DNA of 64,000 nt from Akkermansia muciniphila (GCA_945865375.1 CAMBEJ010000005.1:16727-80726), one strand, 5' to 3'. Shown: positions 40,146-50,986, counted from the stretch's first letter. Notes: generated from the letters alone by a model not told the origin. Numbers and translations: made by a program.

Positions 40146-41354
40146 ATGATCACCAAGTCACTGACTATCCTGACATCGTTCGCTCTCATCCTGTCCGCCT
40201 CCGCCGAAGACGCGGTCAAATTCAAGAAAATCAAGCTCACCGACCAGTTCCTCAGCGAAGGCGCGCACGCCGGTGATTTCAACAAAGACGGCAAGATGGA
40301 CATCGTCGCGGGCTGGCAATGGTTTGCCGGGCCCGACTTCAAGCAGGCCCACGAGTTCACCCCGCCGCCCGCGAAACCTTACGACGGCGCAAAAAGTTAC
40401 TCCGACTACTTCCTCACCTTCGTTCACGACTTCAACGGCGATAAATGGGATGACATCCTGGTGTTCAGTTGGCCCGGGAAGGAGGCTGCATGGTACGAAA
40501 ACCCTCAGAAGCCCAGCGGCCATTGGTCCAAGCACGTGCTTCTCGACGAGGCCGACAACGAATCGCCGCAGCTCGGCGACATGAACGGCGACGGCAAGCC
40601 CGAGTTAATCTGCCACACAGGGGGCCGTTTCGGTTTCGGGGAAATCGATTGGAAGAACCCCACGTCGCCCGCGAAATTCTGGCCTGTTTCCCCTGAGGAC
40701 AAGAAGAACATCTTCCGCTACACCCACGGGTACGGCTACGGCGACATCAACGGCGACGGCAAGCCCGACATTCTCGAAAAGAACGGCTGGTGGGAGCAGC
40801 CAGGGAACTATCGCGCGGGCGGTGAGTGGAGGTTCCACAAAACGCCGTTCGCGCCCGCAGGCCTGCGCGGCGGCGCGCAGATGCTTGTGATGGACGTGAA
40901 TGGCGACGGACGGAGGGATGTGATCACGAGCTGGGACGCTCACGGCTATGGCATCGCCTGGTATGAGCAGCAAATCGATGGCGAATTCAAAGAACACATT
41001 CTCGTGAACACCAAGCCCGGCGACAATCAATACGGTGTGCAGTTCACCCAACCTCATGCCATGGTCCTTGCCGACATCAACGGCGACGGGCTGATGGATT
41101 TTGTGACGGGCAAACGCTTCTGGGCGCACGGGCCTGCGGCGGACGCCGAACCGGGCGCACCCGCCGTGCTCTACTGGTTCGAGTTGAAACGCGGTCCCAA
41201 CAAGACTGCTGAGTATATCCCCCACAAAATCGACGACGACTCCGGCGTCGGAACTCAGATTACTGCCGCAGACCTCAATGGCGATGGCAAACTCGACATT
41301 ATTTCGGCAAACAAGAAGGGCCTCTCCTTTTTCATACAAGAACACACGAAATAG
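40146..41354 (+). CDS. Exported FG-GAP/VCBS repeat protein
   Basis: Signal peptide; repeats GDFNKDGKMDIVAGW, DFNGDKWDDILVF, DMNGDGKPELICH, DINGDGKPDILEK, DVNGDGRRDVITS. Confidence 0.9.
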   Translation: MITKSLTILTSFALILSASAEDAVKFKKIKLTDQFLSEGAHAGDFNKDGKMDIVAGWQWFAGPDFKQAHEFTPPPAKPYDGAKSYSDYFLTFVHDFNGDKWDDILVFSWPGKEAAWYENPQKPSGHWSKHVLLDEADNESPQLGDMNGDGKPELICHTGGRFGFGEIDWKNPTSPAKFWPVSPEDKKNIFRYTHGYGYGDINGDGKPDILEKNGWWEQPGNYRAGGEWRFHKTPFAPAGLRGGAQMLVMDVNGDGRRDVITSWDAHGYGIAWYEQQIDGEFKEHILVNTKPGDNQYGVQFTQPHAMVLADINGDGLMDFVTGKRFWAHGPAADAEPGAPAVLYWFELKRGPNKTAEYIPHKIDDDSGVGTQITAADLNGDGKLDIISANKKGLSFFIQEHTK

Positions 41355-41392
41355 CCGGTCACGCTCTCTCACAACCTCACGTCATCGATCGT

Positions 41393-44300
41393 ATGAATCC
41401 TCCTCCTCTTTCTATCGCCTCCGTTTTCTTCGCGCTCTCCCTCTGCTTCAGTGTTGGAGGCTTGCTGGCCCAGAATGCGGACGCCTTCGATTTGCGGGAC
41501 GGAGACCGCGTGGTCTTCCTGGGAGATACGCTGATAGAAAGAGAGCGGACCGAAGGCTACATCGAGTACGTCGCCACCACGAGTTTTCCTGATCGCCAGG
41601 TCACCTTTCGCAACCTTGGTTGGAGCGCCGACACGCCACAAGGGCAGTCCCGCGTGGGGTTCGACCACGCCAAATCTCCCGATGTCTGGCTCGAGCAACT
41701 GACTAATTCGATAGCTTTGGTCAAGCCAACGGTGGTGTTTCTGGGTTACGGCATGGCCAATTCGTTCCAGGGCGAAGCGGCGTTGCCAAAATTCATCGCG
41801 CAGCTCGGGACGCTCATGGACGCTGTGCAGCATCACTCGGCTGCAGCCATTCGTTGGGTCATTCTGAGTCCCATTGCCCACGAGAAATTGCCCGCGCCGC
41901 TTCCCGATCCAACAGCTCATAATCTTCAACTCTCCGCCTATGTCAAAGCCTTGAAGGAATTTGCTGCCAGGCGAAACACGCACTTCGTGAATCTCTTCGA
42001 AACCCTGGCTCCAGACTCCTCGACTCCTGCATCACCCTCGTTAACCGATGATGGCTTGCACCTGACCGCCTACGGCTATCGTCGCGCTGCCGGAGCCATC
42101 CGCTCGAGCCTCCAGTGGCCTTCGCCCTCTGGGGATGTCGACATCCTCCCTAAGAAGGGACCGCAGGCTGATCAGGCGGAAGACCTTCGCCAGGTCATTC
42201 TAAAGAAAAACGAGCTCTTCTTTCACCGATGGCGCCCCCAAAACAACACGTACCTCTTCCTCTTTCGAAAAAATGAGCAAGGCCAGAACGCGAGAGAAAT
42301 TCCACAGTTCGATCCGCTCATCGAAGAACAGGAGAAAAAAATCGCTGCACTGCGCAAACCGCGGCCGCACACCGTCGAGATCGAGGCCGGTTCGTTGGAG
42401 GCGAAGCCTGCCGCAAAGCGATCGAAGAAGGAGTCCATTCTCGCCCCAATCCAACCGCTGCCTCCTCCTCAGTTCGATCTCGATCCCAATCTCGAGATCA
42501 CCCTCTACGCCGAGAACCCCCTGCTCGCGAAACCGATTCACATGAACTTCGACGCCCAAGGACGCCTGTGGGTGGCCAGCAGCGAAGTCTATCCCCAGAT
42601 CAAACCAGGCCAGGAAGCCGCGGACAAAATCATCATTCTCGAAGACACCGACGGCGACGGCAAGGCTGAGAAGTCCACGGTCTTTGCGGAAGGCCTGCTG
42701 ATTCCCACTGGCGTCCTTCCGGGTGATGGCGGCGTCTATGTCGGCGCGAGCACTGAGCTGCTGCACTTGAAGGACACCGATGGTGACGGCAAAGCCGATC
42801 AACGCCGCGTCGTGCTCAGCAGCTTCGGCACGGAAGATACACACCACATCCTGCACACGCTGCGATGGGGTCACGACGGCCAGCTCTACATGAACCAGAG
42901 CATTTACATCCATACCCATGCCGAAACCCCACACGGTGTCATCCGCCTGAACAGCGGCGGCATCTTGAATCTACGAGTTCCCACAATGGAGGTCGGCATT
43001 CACATGAAGGGGCTGGTGAATTCCTGGGGCCACGCCATCGACAACTTCGGCCAAAGCTTCGCCACCGACGGCGCGAGCAGCGCGGACATCGGACAAGGGG
43101 GTCTCTTTCACGTGATTCCCCAGGCAATGTATCTCACCTACGCCGGTGCCCGGCGCATCCACACCAGTGCCAGCCCTGGGTCCTATCCCAAATTCGCCGG
43201 GCTCGAGTATGTCCGCAGCCCGCACTTCCCTGATGACTGGCAGGGCAACTTCGTCACTTGCGACTTTCGGGCCCATCGCGTGGTTCGCTTCGCCATGGAG
43301 GAAAAAGACTCCTCTTTCGTCACCCGTGAAATGCCCGACCTTGTCCGCACGAAGGACGTCGCGTTCCGGCCCATCGACATCAAGATCGGTCCCGACGGGG
43401 CGCTCTACATTGCCGATTGGTCGAACCCGATCATCCAGCACGGAGAAGTCGATTTCCGCGATCCACGCCGCGACCACGAGCACGGACGCATCTGGCGGCT
43501 GAGTTACAAAGGCCGCAAACCGGCCCCGAAGCAGGACCTCACGAAAGCCAGCACCGCGGAGCTCTTCGCCAATCTTCTGAGTTCAAATCTATTCTCCAAA
43601 GAACACAGCCGCAGGCTCCTGACCGAGCGCGGCTGGGCCCTCGAAAAAGAACTCGCCGCCTGGGCCAAAGCCCAAGCCTCCGAACAGGGCCGCCTCGAAG
43701 CGCTTTGGATGTATCAGGCCATCGACATCGTCGAATCCAAGCTCCTCGAACAACTCCTGGGAGCCCAAGACGGCCGTGTCCGAGCGGCCGCCGTGCGGGT
43801 GCTCGCTTTCTGGCAGCAACGCCTCCCGGCCGACCCAGTGCGTGTCGCCTCCGCCGGTCAAGGGTGGTCCCCTGCCCCTCTCCCGCTGGCTCGTGCTGAA
43901 CTGCCCTCAACCAAAGCCCTCGAACTCCTCTCAGCCCGCGTGACGGATCAGAACCCGCTCGTCCGCCTGGAAGCTTTGCGCGCTCTCGCTCGCATCCCCA
44001 CGGCACGCGCCGCGGAACTCGCTCTCAGTGTCCTGGATCAACCGATGGACAAGTCCCTTGATTACGCTCTCTGGCTCACCCTCAACGACCTATCTGAACC
44101 GTGGCTTGCCGCTCTCAAGTCCGGGGCCTGGAATATCGACGGACGGTCGAAGCAACTTGAGTACGGCCTCAAAGCCATCGAACCCACCCAAGCCAGCGCG
44201 GTTCTTGGTCGGCTCATCGGGGACAAGCCGTTTCCGAAGGACGGGTCCGGTCCATGGATCGAGCTCATCGGTCAAGCCGGCACCGCGAAGGAACTTCGGC

Positions 44301-45856
44301 GACTCTTCGATCAAGTGCTGGCGGCGGGCTTCGACGAGCCGGCGACTGCTCGCGCCCTCTCCTCTCTCAATCAAGCGGTCCGGCTCCGTAATGTAAAACC
44401 CACGGGAAGCACCCTCGAGCTCGGTGCCCTGTTCACTCACGCCAACGAGTCGGTCCGCGTCGAATCTGTGCGCCTCGCAGGCGGATGGAGGAACCTCGGC
44501 AAATACTTCGCTGAACTCGGCGTCATCGCCCGCAACAAAGACTCCGCACCGGCGCTTCGAGACGCCGCTTTTGGCGCTCTCCGCGATATCGGCGGCCAGG
44601 GGGCGATCGATATGCTGACACCGCTGACCGCCGGAACGACCGACCAAAACATTCGCCGCGCCGCCGTCCTTGCTCTCGCCGCGCTGAATCTCGACAAAGC
44701 CGTTCCCGCCGCCGTCGAGATCCTGGCGAGCACGGCTACCGAAGCGGATGCGCTCGCTTTGTGGCGTGCTCTCCTGAGCATCAAAGGAGCGGCGCCCGCG
44801 CTCGCCAGAGCCTTGCCCAAAGCTGGCATCTCCGTAGCCGTTGCCAAGGCTGGCCTGCGCGCCGCTCGCGAAGGAGGTCGCAGCGAGCCTAATCTCGTCC
44901 TCGCCATCACACGGGGCAGCAGCCTGGATGAAGGCGATGTGATCCTGAGCGAAACGGAATTGAAGCAACTTGCCATCGATGTCATCGCCAACGGGGATCC
45001 CGTCCGTGGCGAGTTCGTGTATCACCGCAAGGATCTCTCCTGCGTCGCCTGTCACGCCATTGGTGGCGCCGGTGGAAAGGTGGGACCCGACATGACCAGC
45101 ATCGGGGCCAGCGCGCCGTTGGATTATCTTCTTGAATCCGTCTGGTTCCCCAACAGGAAAATCAAGGAAGGCTACCATGCCGTCACCGTGGAGACGAAGG
45201 ACGGCCAGGAGTTCTCCGGCATCCTCGTGCGTGAGAACACGGAGCAAATCATCCTGCGGGATGCCACGGGCAAGGAGCTCGCCATCGCGAAAACCAACGT
45301 GTCCGAGCGCCGAATCGGCTCTCTCTCACTCATGCCGGCAGGATTGATCGACAGCCTCACCCAGCAGGAGAGGATAGACCTCTTCCGTTTCGTGAGTGAG
45401 CTCGGAAAACCCGGGCCCTTTGACGCCACCAAAGGCCACATCGCCCGCGTCTGGAAAGTGCGTCCTGGAATCCATACCCTCGAACAATTCGGCGAGGAGG
45501 GGTTCGTGACGAGCGACCTCAACAGCAGGGATTGGACCCCCCTCTACACGAACGTGGACGGACACCTCCCAGCCAACCGCATCACCGAAGGCGCCGTGCC
45601 AGGCAAGTATTTGGGCTTGATCGGCCTCTACGCCGCCGCTCAGCTCCAAATCGCCAACTCCGGCCCCGTGACCCTCAGGTTCACCGGGGCAGCGGGGGCC
45701 ACAATCTGGATCGATGGCAAGCCTCAAGAATCGCGCGCTGAGCTGAGAGTAGAGCTCGCCAGCGGCATACACCCCATCGTCGTGCGTCTCGATCCGAAGA
45801 AGCTTCCAAGCTCACTCCGGCTCGATTCCAGTGAGGGGACTTTCATCACAAACTAG
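41393..45856 (+). CDS. 1487-aa PVC-type protein: SGNH-like hydrolase, membrane-bound dehydrogenase/HEAT, haem-binding domain, C-terminal PA14-like segment
   Basis: VVFLGDTLIERERTEGYIEY; GRLWVASSEVYPQ; CVACHAIGGAGGKVGPDMTSIGA; NRKIKEGYHAVTVETKDGQEFSGILV. Confidence 0.88.
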   Translation: MNPPPLSIASVFFALSLCFSVGGLLAQNADAFDLRDGDRVVFLGDTLIERERTEGYIEYVATTSFPDRQVTFRNLGWSADTPQGQSRVGFDHAKSPDVWLEQLTNSIALVKPTVVFLGYGMANSFQGEAALPKFIAQLGTLMDAVQHHSAAAIRWVILSPIAHEKLPAPLPDPTAHNLQLSAYVKALKEFAARRNTHFVNLFETLAPDSSTPASPSLTDDGLHLTAYGYRRAAGAIRSSLQWPSPSGDVDILPKKGPQADQAEDLRQVILKKNELFFHRWRPQNNTYLFLFRKNEQGQNAREIPQFDPLIEEQEKKIAALRKPRPHTVEIEAGSLEAKPAAKRSKKESILAPIQPLPPPQFDLDPNLEITLYAENPLLAKPIHMNFDAQGRLWVASSEVYPQIKPGQEAADKIIILEDTDGDGKAEKSTVFAEGLLIPTGVLPGDGGVYVGASTELLHLKDTDGDGKADQRRVVLSSFGTEDTHHILHTLRWGHDGQLYMNQSIYIHTHAETPHGVIRLNSGGILNLRVPTMEVGIHMKGLVNSWGHAIDNFGQSFATDGASSADIGQGGLFHVIPQAMYLTYAGARRIHTSASPGSYPKFAGLEYVRSPHFPDDWQGNFVTCDFRAHRVVRFAMEEKDSSFVTREMPDLVRTKDVAFRPIDIKIGPDGALYIADWSNPIIQHGEVDFRDPRRDHEHGRIWRLSYKGRKPAPKQDLTKASTAELFANLLSSNLFSKEHSRRLLTERGWALEKELAAWAKAQASEQGRLEALWMYQAIDIVESKLLEQLLGAQDGRVRAAAVRVLAFWQQRLPADPVRVASAGQGWSPAPLPLARAELPSTKALELLSARVTDQNPLVRLEALRALARIPTARAAELALSVLDQPMDKSLDYALWLTLNDLSEPWLAALKSGAWNIDGRSKQLEYGLKAIEPTQASAVLGRLIGDKPFPKDGSGPWIELIGQAGTAKELRRLFDQVLAAGFDEPATARALSSLNQAVRLRNVKPTGSTLELGALFTHANESVRVESVRLAGGWRNLGKYFAELGVIARNKDSAPALRDAAFGALRDIGGQGAIDMLTPLTAGTTDQNIRRAAVLALAALNLDKAVPAAVEILASTATEADALALWRALLSIKGAAPALARALPKAGISVAVAKAGLRAAREGGRSEPNLVLAITRGSSLDEGDVILSETELKQLAIDVIANGDPVRGEFVYHRKDLSCVACHAIGGAGGKVGPDMTSIGASAPLDYLLESVWFPNRKIKEGYHAVTVETKDGQEFSGILVRENTEQIILRDATGKELAIAKTNVSERRIGSLSLMPAGLIDSLTQQERIDLFRFVSELGKPGPFDATKGHIARVWKVRPGIHTLEQFGEEGFVTSDLNSRDWTPLYTNVDGHLPANRITEGAVPGKYLGLIGLYAAAQLQIANSGPVTLRFTGAAGATIWIDGKPQESRAELRVELASGIHPIVVRLDPKKLPSSLRLDSSEGTFITN

Positions 45857-45885
45857 AAGCCAGTGTTCAGATCATTCTATTCCTT

Positions 45886-46746
45886 ATGAAATTTGTTCTC
45901 CTCGCAGTTTGGGCCATGGCCGCCAGTGCTCTCGCGGTTGATTTATCAGGGGATTTCAAAGGACCCCTTGGAATTCAGCTCTACAGCCTGCGTGAATCCT
46001 TCAAGCGGGATGTCGCAGGCACTCTCGATCGGGTCAAGGGGTTAGGCTTCGCGGAAATCGAAGGCGGGGGCGATTACGGCCTTGGTATCGAAAAATACAA
46101 GGCCCTGCTCAAAGAGCGTGGGATCAAATTGGTGAGCGCCGGATTCGGATACAAGAATTTGCAAGAGAACCTCGCCGGGTCGGTGGAGCGGGCGCGGGAC
46201 CTCGGGGTGAAATTCGCGATGTGCGCGTGGATCAACCACGATTCCAAGGCAGGTTTCACGGAGGCCGACGTGAGGCGGGCCGCATCGGATTTCAACAAGT
46301 GGGGCGAGGCGTTCAAGCAGGCGGGTATCACCTTCGCGTACCACCCGCATGGCTATGAATTCCGCCCGCTCAAAGAGAAGAGCGATCGAACACACTTCGA
46401 TCTGCTCGTTGAGCTGACAACGCCGGAATTCGTCAGTTTCGAGATGGATGTTTTTTGGGTCACGCATCCAGGTCAGGATCCCGCAAAACTGCTCGCGAAA
46501 TATCCCAACCGCTGGGCGCTGATGCACATCAAGGATCTTCGCAAGGGCGCTCCCACGGGGATCCACACTGGCCAGGCCCCGCCAACCGACGATGTGCCGA
46601 TCGGCACGGGGCAGGTCGACTGGCCTGCCGTGTTGAAGCAGGCCGCTGCCGTCGGAGTAAAACACTACTTCATCGAGGACGAGTCCCTGACCGTGCTGGA
46701 AGCCCTGCCATTGAGTGTGAAATACCTTCAAACCGTGAAGTTTTGA
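45886..46746 (+). CDS. Sugar phosphate isomerase/epimerase-like TIM barrel, exported
   Basis: LGIQLYSLRESFKRDVAGTLDRVKGLGFAEIEG; FAYHPHGYEF; MDVFWVTHPGQDPAKLL. Confidence 0.88.
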   Translation: MKFVLLAVWAMAASALAVDLSGDFKGPLGIQLYSLRESFKRDVAGTLDRVKGLGFAEIEGGGDYGLGIEKYKALLKERGIKLVSAGFGYKNLQENLAGSVERARDLGVKFAMCAWINHDSKAGFTEADVRRAASDFNKWGEAFKQAGITFAYHPHGYEFRPLKEKSDRTHFDLLVELTTPEFVSFEMDVFWVTHPGQDPAKLLAKYPNRWALMHIKDLRKGAPTGIHTGQAPPTDDVPIGTGQVDWPAVLKQAAAVGVKHYFIEDESLTVLEALPLSVKYLQTVKF

Positions 46747-46835
46747 GGTTCCGAGATCGCGCGCAAGGAACGCCACGTTGTTGCCGGTTCATCGGGTTGG
46801 ATCGTTAGGTTAGGGACAGCGAGCCCGGCGATCCG

Positions 46836-47528
46836 CTACCCCGTAGCGTTGGGCAAACGCAAGTTCGCCAGCCGCGTTTTCAGCATCGGATCCGCCACGC
46901 GGTATTCCCGCTCCGCCCGTTCCAAAGCGGGGCGAATAATGCGCGCGCGCACGTCGATGTCCCGGCCCCAAAGTGTCTGCCAAAGAATCCTGGTGTTCAT
47001 CATCATGTCGCCACGCGCGGATTCTTCGTCGAACTTCGGGCGGTAGAGATCGACGGCGAGTTGCAGGTGCCGCGCGAACTCGTCCTCGGTGGGATGCCCG
47101 GTTTTTCCGACGACCAGGCGGAACGCGTTCAAATCCTTTTCCTCCAGCCGCTGCAGTTTGCTCACGAGCACGTCCCACGGATGCACGAAGACCAATAAAT
47201 GCCCATGACGCTCGACTTCAATGGCGCGGCCGCGCCAGTCGATGGTGCTCTTGAATGCTAGCGGGTCGCAAACTTGGATGTAGAGATCTGTTTCACCTTT
47301 GTTCCACTTGTTCTCGGCCACGAATTGTTCCAGAAATGCAGTGGTCGCTTCACTTCCAAAAAGATCTATGTCTTCGCTGATGAATGACGGCTCTATGAAC
47401 AATTGGAGCGGAGCTGAACCGAAGACGGTCATCTCCAGCTGCGGCGGCGATGGCAGACATCGCGCGAATTCATCAAGCCTTTGCCCGGATTTTCCGATCC
47501 AATCGAGATTTTCGGCCGAGAATTCCAT
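46836..47528 (-). CDS. AbiEii-like nucleotidyltransferase
   Basis: VFGSAPLQLFIEPSFISEDIDLFGSE; LVFVHPWDVLVSKLQRLEEKD. Confidence 0.65.
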   Translation of the reverse strand: MEFSAENLDWIGKSGQRLDEFARCLPSPPQLEMTVFGSAPLQLFIEPSFISEDIDLFGSEATTAFLEQFVAENKWNKGETDLYIQVCDPLAFKSTIDWRGRAIEVERHGHLLVFVHPWDVLVSKLQRLEEKDLNAFRLVVGKTGHPTEDEFARHLQLAVDLYRPKFDEESARGDMMMNTRILWQTLWGRDIDVRARIIRPALERAEREYRVADPMLKTRLANLRLPNATG

Positions 47529-47700
47529 AGATTGCTTGATCTATTAGCCGCACCGTCACGCCGTTGTCGTGCGCGAGCATGTGCCCGATGCGCACGTCGC
47601 GCGCGGTGAGGCGTCCGTTTTCCTCACGTAACAAAATGCGCGCGGCGATGCGGGCTTTCCGCCAGCACCGGTCGAGTCGTTCGCGTGAATCGGTCACCAT
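47473..47700 (-). CDS. Small protein overlapping the nucleotidyltransferase gene
   Basis: VTDSRERLDRCWRKARIAARILLREENGRLTARDVRIGHMLAHDNGVTVRLIDQAIYGILG; out-of-frame overlap. Confidence 0.45.
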   Translation of the reverse strand: MVTDSRERLDRCWRKARIAARILLREENGRLTARDVRIGHMLAHDNGVTVRLIDQAIYGILGRKSRLDRKIRAKA

Positions 47701-47806
47701 GCCCTGTTTATATCATCAACCACCCTGAAGTCAAAGAGAGGATCTGAATCACAAATTGAGCTTCTCATTGTCGGAATAGGCTCGTACGCTTTACCCTAAA
47801 TCCACC

Positions 47807-50800
47807 ATGCGACTGCCCTGCAACATCCGAAGCCGCCTAATCCGGCTCATCTCCTTGGTTGGCTTCCTGGCGCTGGGGACGACGGGGCTGACGGGGGCGG
47901 TGGGAGCGACTGATCCCAGCACGGTTCCGATTGTCATCCAGAAATTGGATCCAACCGACGCGACAACCAGCAGCCATTGGGCGTTCCAAAAGCCGGTGTT
48001 GCCACCGATCCCGAGCGTCAAGGACAAGAGCTGGATCCAAACACCCATCGATGCGTTTGTCCTCGCCAGATTGGAAGGGAAAGGACTGGGGCCATCGTCC
48101 AGGATCAACCGGCGCGCGTTCATTCGCCGAGCCACATTCGATCTCACGGGGCTGCCGCCCACAAAACAGGAAGTCGAGTCCTTCATCGCCGACCCTTCGC
48201 CAGACTCCTGGGGGAGGCTTATCGATCGTTTGCTGACGTCGCCGCGTTACGGCGAGCGCTGGGGCCGCATCTGGCTCGATGTCGCCCGGTATGCGGATAC
48301 GAAGGGCTACGTCTATTCGGATCGGGAGGAAGGGCGGTTCGTGCATGCCCACGTTTATCGCGACTGGGTGATCAAGGCTTTTAACGACGGACTGCCTTAT
48401 GATCAGTTTTTGCAAAGCCAGCTTGCGGCCGATCAACTCGAAGTTGCACCCGAGGATCCTTCGTTGGCGGCGCTCGGGTTTCTCACACTTGGACGGCGTT
48501 TCCTTGGGGTGGTACATGATATCATCGATGACCGCATCGATGTGGTGATGCGAGGAACACTGGGCCTGACTGTGGGGTGTGCACGTTGCCACGACCACAA
48601 ATTCGATCCGATTCCGACGAAGGATTACTATTCTTTGTACGGCGTTTTCAACGGTGCCTTTGAAAAGCTGGTGCCGCTTCGTCCGCCGGGTTCGGCTGCG
48701 GACAAATTGTCCGGCACCCTGGAGTTCGAAGTCGGATTGCAGGAACGACAAGCGAAGTTGGAAACCACTTTCGGAAGAAGGCGCGATGCACTGCAAGAGC
48801 GATTGCGCTCCAAGACGACTGATTATCTCATCGCCGCGCTGGCTGCTGACAAGCTGCCTAACGAGGAATTCTACGCGTTTGTCGGGCCTGAGGATCTCAA
48901 CCCCACATTCGTCAGGCAATGGGCGGCGTACCTCTTCAACGCGGCCAAGGGGTTCCATCCTGTGTGGGCACCCTGGCACGCTGTCGCGGAGTTGAACACA
49001 AATCAATTCGCTGCCAGCGCGCCGGGGATTTTGGACCGGCTGCTGAGGGAATCCGGCAAGGGATTGAACCCTGCTGTGGCCGAAGCATTGCGTCTCAATC
49101 GGCCGGCCTCAATGCGCGATTTGGCGAGTGTTTACGGAGGATTATTGACCGGAGTCCATCACAAGTGGAGCCTCCGATTCTCGACCAACCAAGCGGTGGT
49201 GGCATCCGCGCCAGAACTGACGCCGTCCGAGGAGCCGTTGAAGCAAGTGCTCTACGGCCCCGATTCGCCCGCCAACATCCCACCGGGTGCCCTGGTCGAT
49301 CTCGAATGGTTTTTTGACGAGAGCACGCGTGTCGAACTCGGCAAGTTGCAATCAGAGATCGATAGGTGGATCATCCAGTCGCCTTCCGCCGCGCCTTACT
49401 CAGTGATTCTCGAGGATCGGCCTAAGCAGATAAACGGTCGCGTGTTCAAACGTGGCAATCCCGCAAGCAAAGGAGAAGAAGCGCCGCGCCAATTCCTGCA
49501 AGTCCTGGCGGGTCCGAATCGGAAGCCATTTGAACATGGCAGCGGACGCTTGGATCTCGCCCGCGCCATCGGCAGCCATGACAATCCCCTCACAGCCCGC
49601 GTGTTTGTGAATCGCGTGTGGCAAAACCATTTCGGATTTGGTCTTGTGCGGACGCCGAGTGATTTTGGAATCCGCTCCGATCCTCCCACCCATCCCGAGT
49701 TGTTAGATTGGCTTGCAGTTCGATTCATGGAGGAGGGTTGGTCGATCAAGCAGCTTCATCGCATGATCATGTTGTCCAGCGTGTATCAGCAAGAGAGCGC
49801 CGTCGAAGGTTCCGGACGGACTGTCGGCTCGCGGAGGGCAGAGCGCCCATGGTCCCTATCGCAATCCACGTCCGAAACGATCGATCCTCAGAACAGGCTC
49901 TTGTGGAGGATGAACGACCGACGTCTCGACTTTGAAGCTTTGAGAGATTCGATGCTTTTTGTGTCGGGAGAGCTGAACCTTCGCATCGGCGGGAAATCTG
50001 AGGACCTGTTTAAGCCGCCCTCCAGCAGGCGGAGAACGATCTACGGCGCGATTGACCGGCAGTTTCTACCGGGCGTGTATCGCGTGTTTGATTTCGCCAA
50101 CCCCGACATGCACAGCCCGCAGCGGTCCGACACCACGGTCCCGCAGCAGGCGCTCTTCTTCATGAACAGTCCGTTCGTCGTGGATCAGGCCAAGGCGCTG
50201 GTGGCCCGTCGCGAAATCGTGGGGATCAGGGATCCACGGGAGCGGATTCGGCTCCTGAGCAATCTCGTTTTTCAGCGCCACGCGACGGCGCGTGAAATCG
50301 ATGTGGCGCTGCACTCCATCCGTGGATGGGAGCGGGAGCCCGCGACGGTGCCGCCCAAACCCTCGGCGTCGGTGTGGCGCTACGGTTATGGCGAGTATGA
50401 CGTGGACGCAAAGCGGGTTAAGTCGTTTGAGAACCTCTCGCACTTCACGGATGCGGCCTGGCAGGGAGGGGAACAATGGCCCGATGCGAAGCTCGGCTGG
50501 GTGCGATTGACAGCGGATGGCGGCCATGCAGGCAACGATCTCCAACACGCGGCCATCCGCCGATGGGTGGCGCCTGTCGATGCGACCGTAAGCCTCAGCG
50601 GTGCGATTCAGCACAAGGAAAAATCGGGGGACGGCATCCGAGCATTTGTGGTCTCGAGCCGCGGCGGCGAACTGGGCCGATGGACGCTTCACAATCGCAA
50701 GGAGGAGATCAAACTGGAGGCGGTGGAGATCAGGAGAGGAGAGACGCTCGATTTTATTGTCGATTTCAATGCGAGCCTGAACAGCGATGACTTTTTATGG

Positions 50801-50974
50801 GCACCTCTCATCAAAGCGGTCGCGACGCCGTCTGCGGCGAGTGATTTGCCCGAGGACTGGAGCGCGAAACGGGAGTTCGCTGGGAATCCTCCTCTCCCTC
50901 CGCTCCCTCTAAACGCCTGGGAACGTTATGCGCAGGTGCTGCTGCTGGCCAATGAGTTTGTGTTTGTGGATTGA
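47807..50974 (+). CDS. DUF1549/DUF1553 (PSD1-type) protein without the N-terminal cytochrome c motif
   Basis: DAFVLARLEGKGLGPSSRINRRAFIRRATFDLTGLPP; CARCHDHKFDPI; PLTARVFVNRVWQNHFGFGLVRT. Confidence 0.93.
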   Translation: MRLPCNIRSRLIRLISLVGFLALGTTGLTGAVGATDPSTVPIVIQKLDPTDATTSSHWAFQKPVLPPIPSVKDKSWIQTPIDAFVLARLEGKGLGPSSRINRRAFIRRATFDLTGLPPTKQEVESFIADPSPDSWGRLIDRLLTSPRYGERWGRIWLDVARYADTKGYVYSDREEGRFVHAHVYRDWVIKAFNDGLPYDQFLQSQLAADQLEVAPEDPSLAALGFLTLGRRFLGVVHDIIDDRIDVVMRGTLGLTVGCARCHDHKFDPIPTKDYYSLYGVFNGAFEKLVPLRPPGSAADKLSGTLEFEVGLQERQAKLETTFGRRRDALQERLRSKTTDYLIAALAADKLPNEEFYAFVGPEDLNPTFVRQWAAYLFNAAKGFHPVWAPWHAVAELNTNQFAASAPGILDRLLRESGKGLNPAVAEALRLNRPASMRDLASVYGGLLTGVHHKWSLRFSTNQAVVASAPELTPSEEPLKQVLYGPDSPANIPPGALVDLEWFFDESTRVELGKLQSEIDRWIIQSPSAAPYSVILEDRPKQINGRVFKRGNPASKGEEAPRQFLQVLAGPNRKPFEHGSGRLDLARAIGSHDNPLTARVFVNRVWQNHFGFGLVRTPSDFGIRSDPPTHPELLDWLAVRFMEEGWSIKQLHRMIMLSSVYQQESAVEGSGRTVGSRRAERPWSLSQSTSETIDPQNRLLWRMNDRRLDFEALRDSMLFVSGELNLRIGGKSEDLFKPPSSRRRTIYGAIDRQFLPGVYRVFDFANPDMHSPQRSDTTVPQQALFFMNSPFVVDQAKALVARREIVGIRDPRERIRLLSNLVFQRHATAREIDVALHSIRGWEREPATVPPKPSASVWRYGYGEYDVDAKRVKSFENLSHFTDAAWQGGEQWPDAKLGWVRLTADGGHAGNDLQHAAIRRWVAPVDATVSLSGAIQHKEKSGDGIRAFVVSSRGGELGRWTLHNRKEEIKLEAVEIRRGETLDFIVDFNASLNSDDFLWAPLIKAVATPSAASDLPEDWSAKREFAGNPPLPPLPLNAWERYAQVLLLANEFVFVD

Positions 50975-50986
50975 TTCTGTTAAGGA

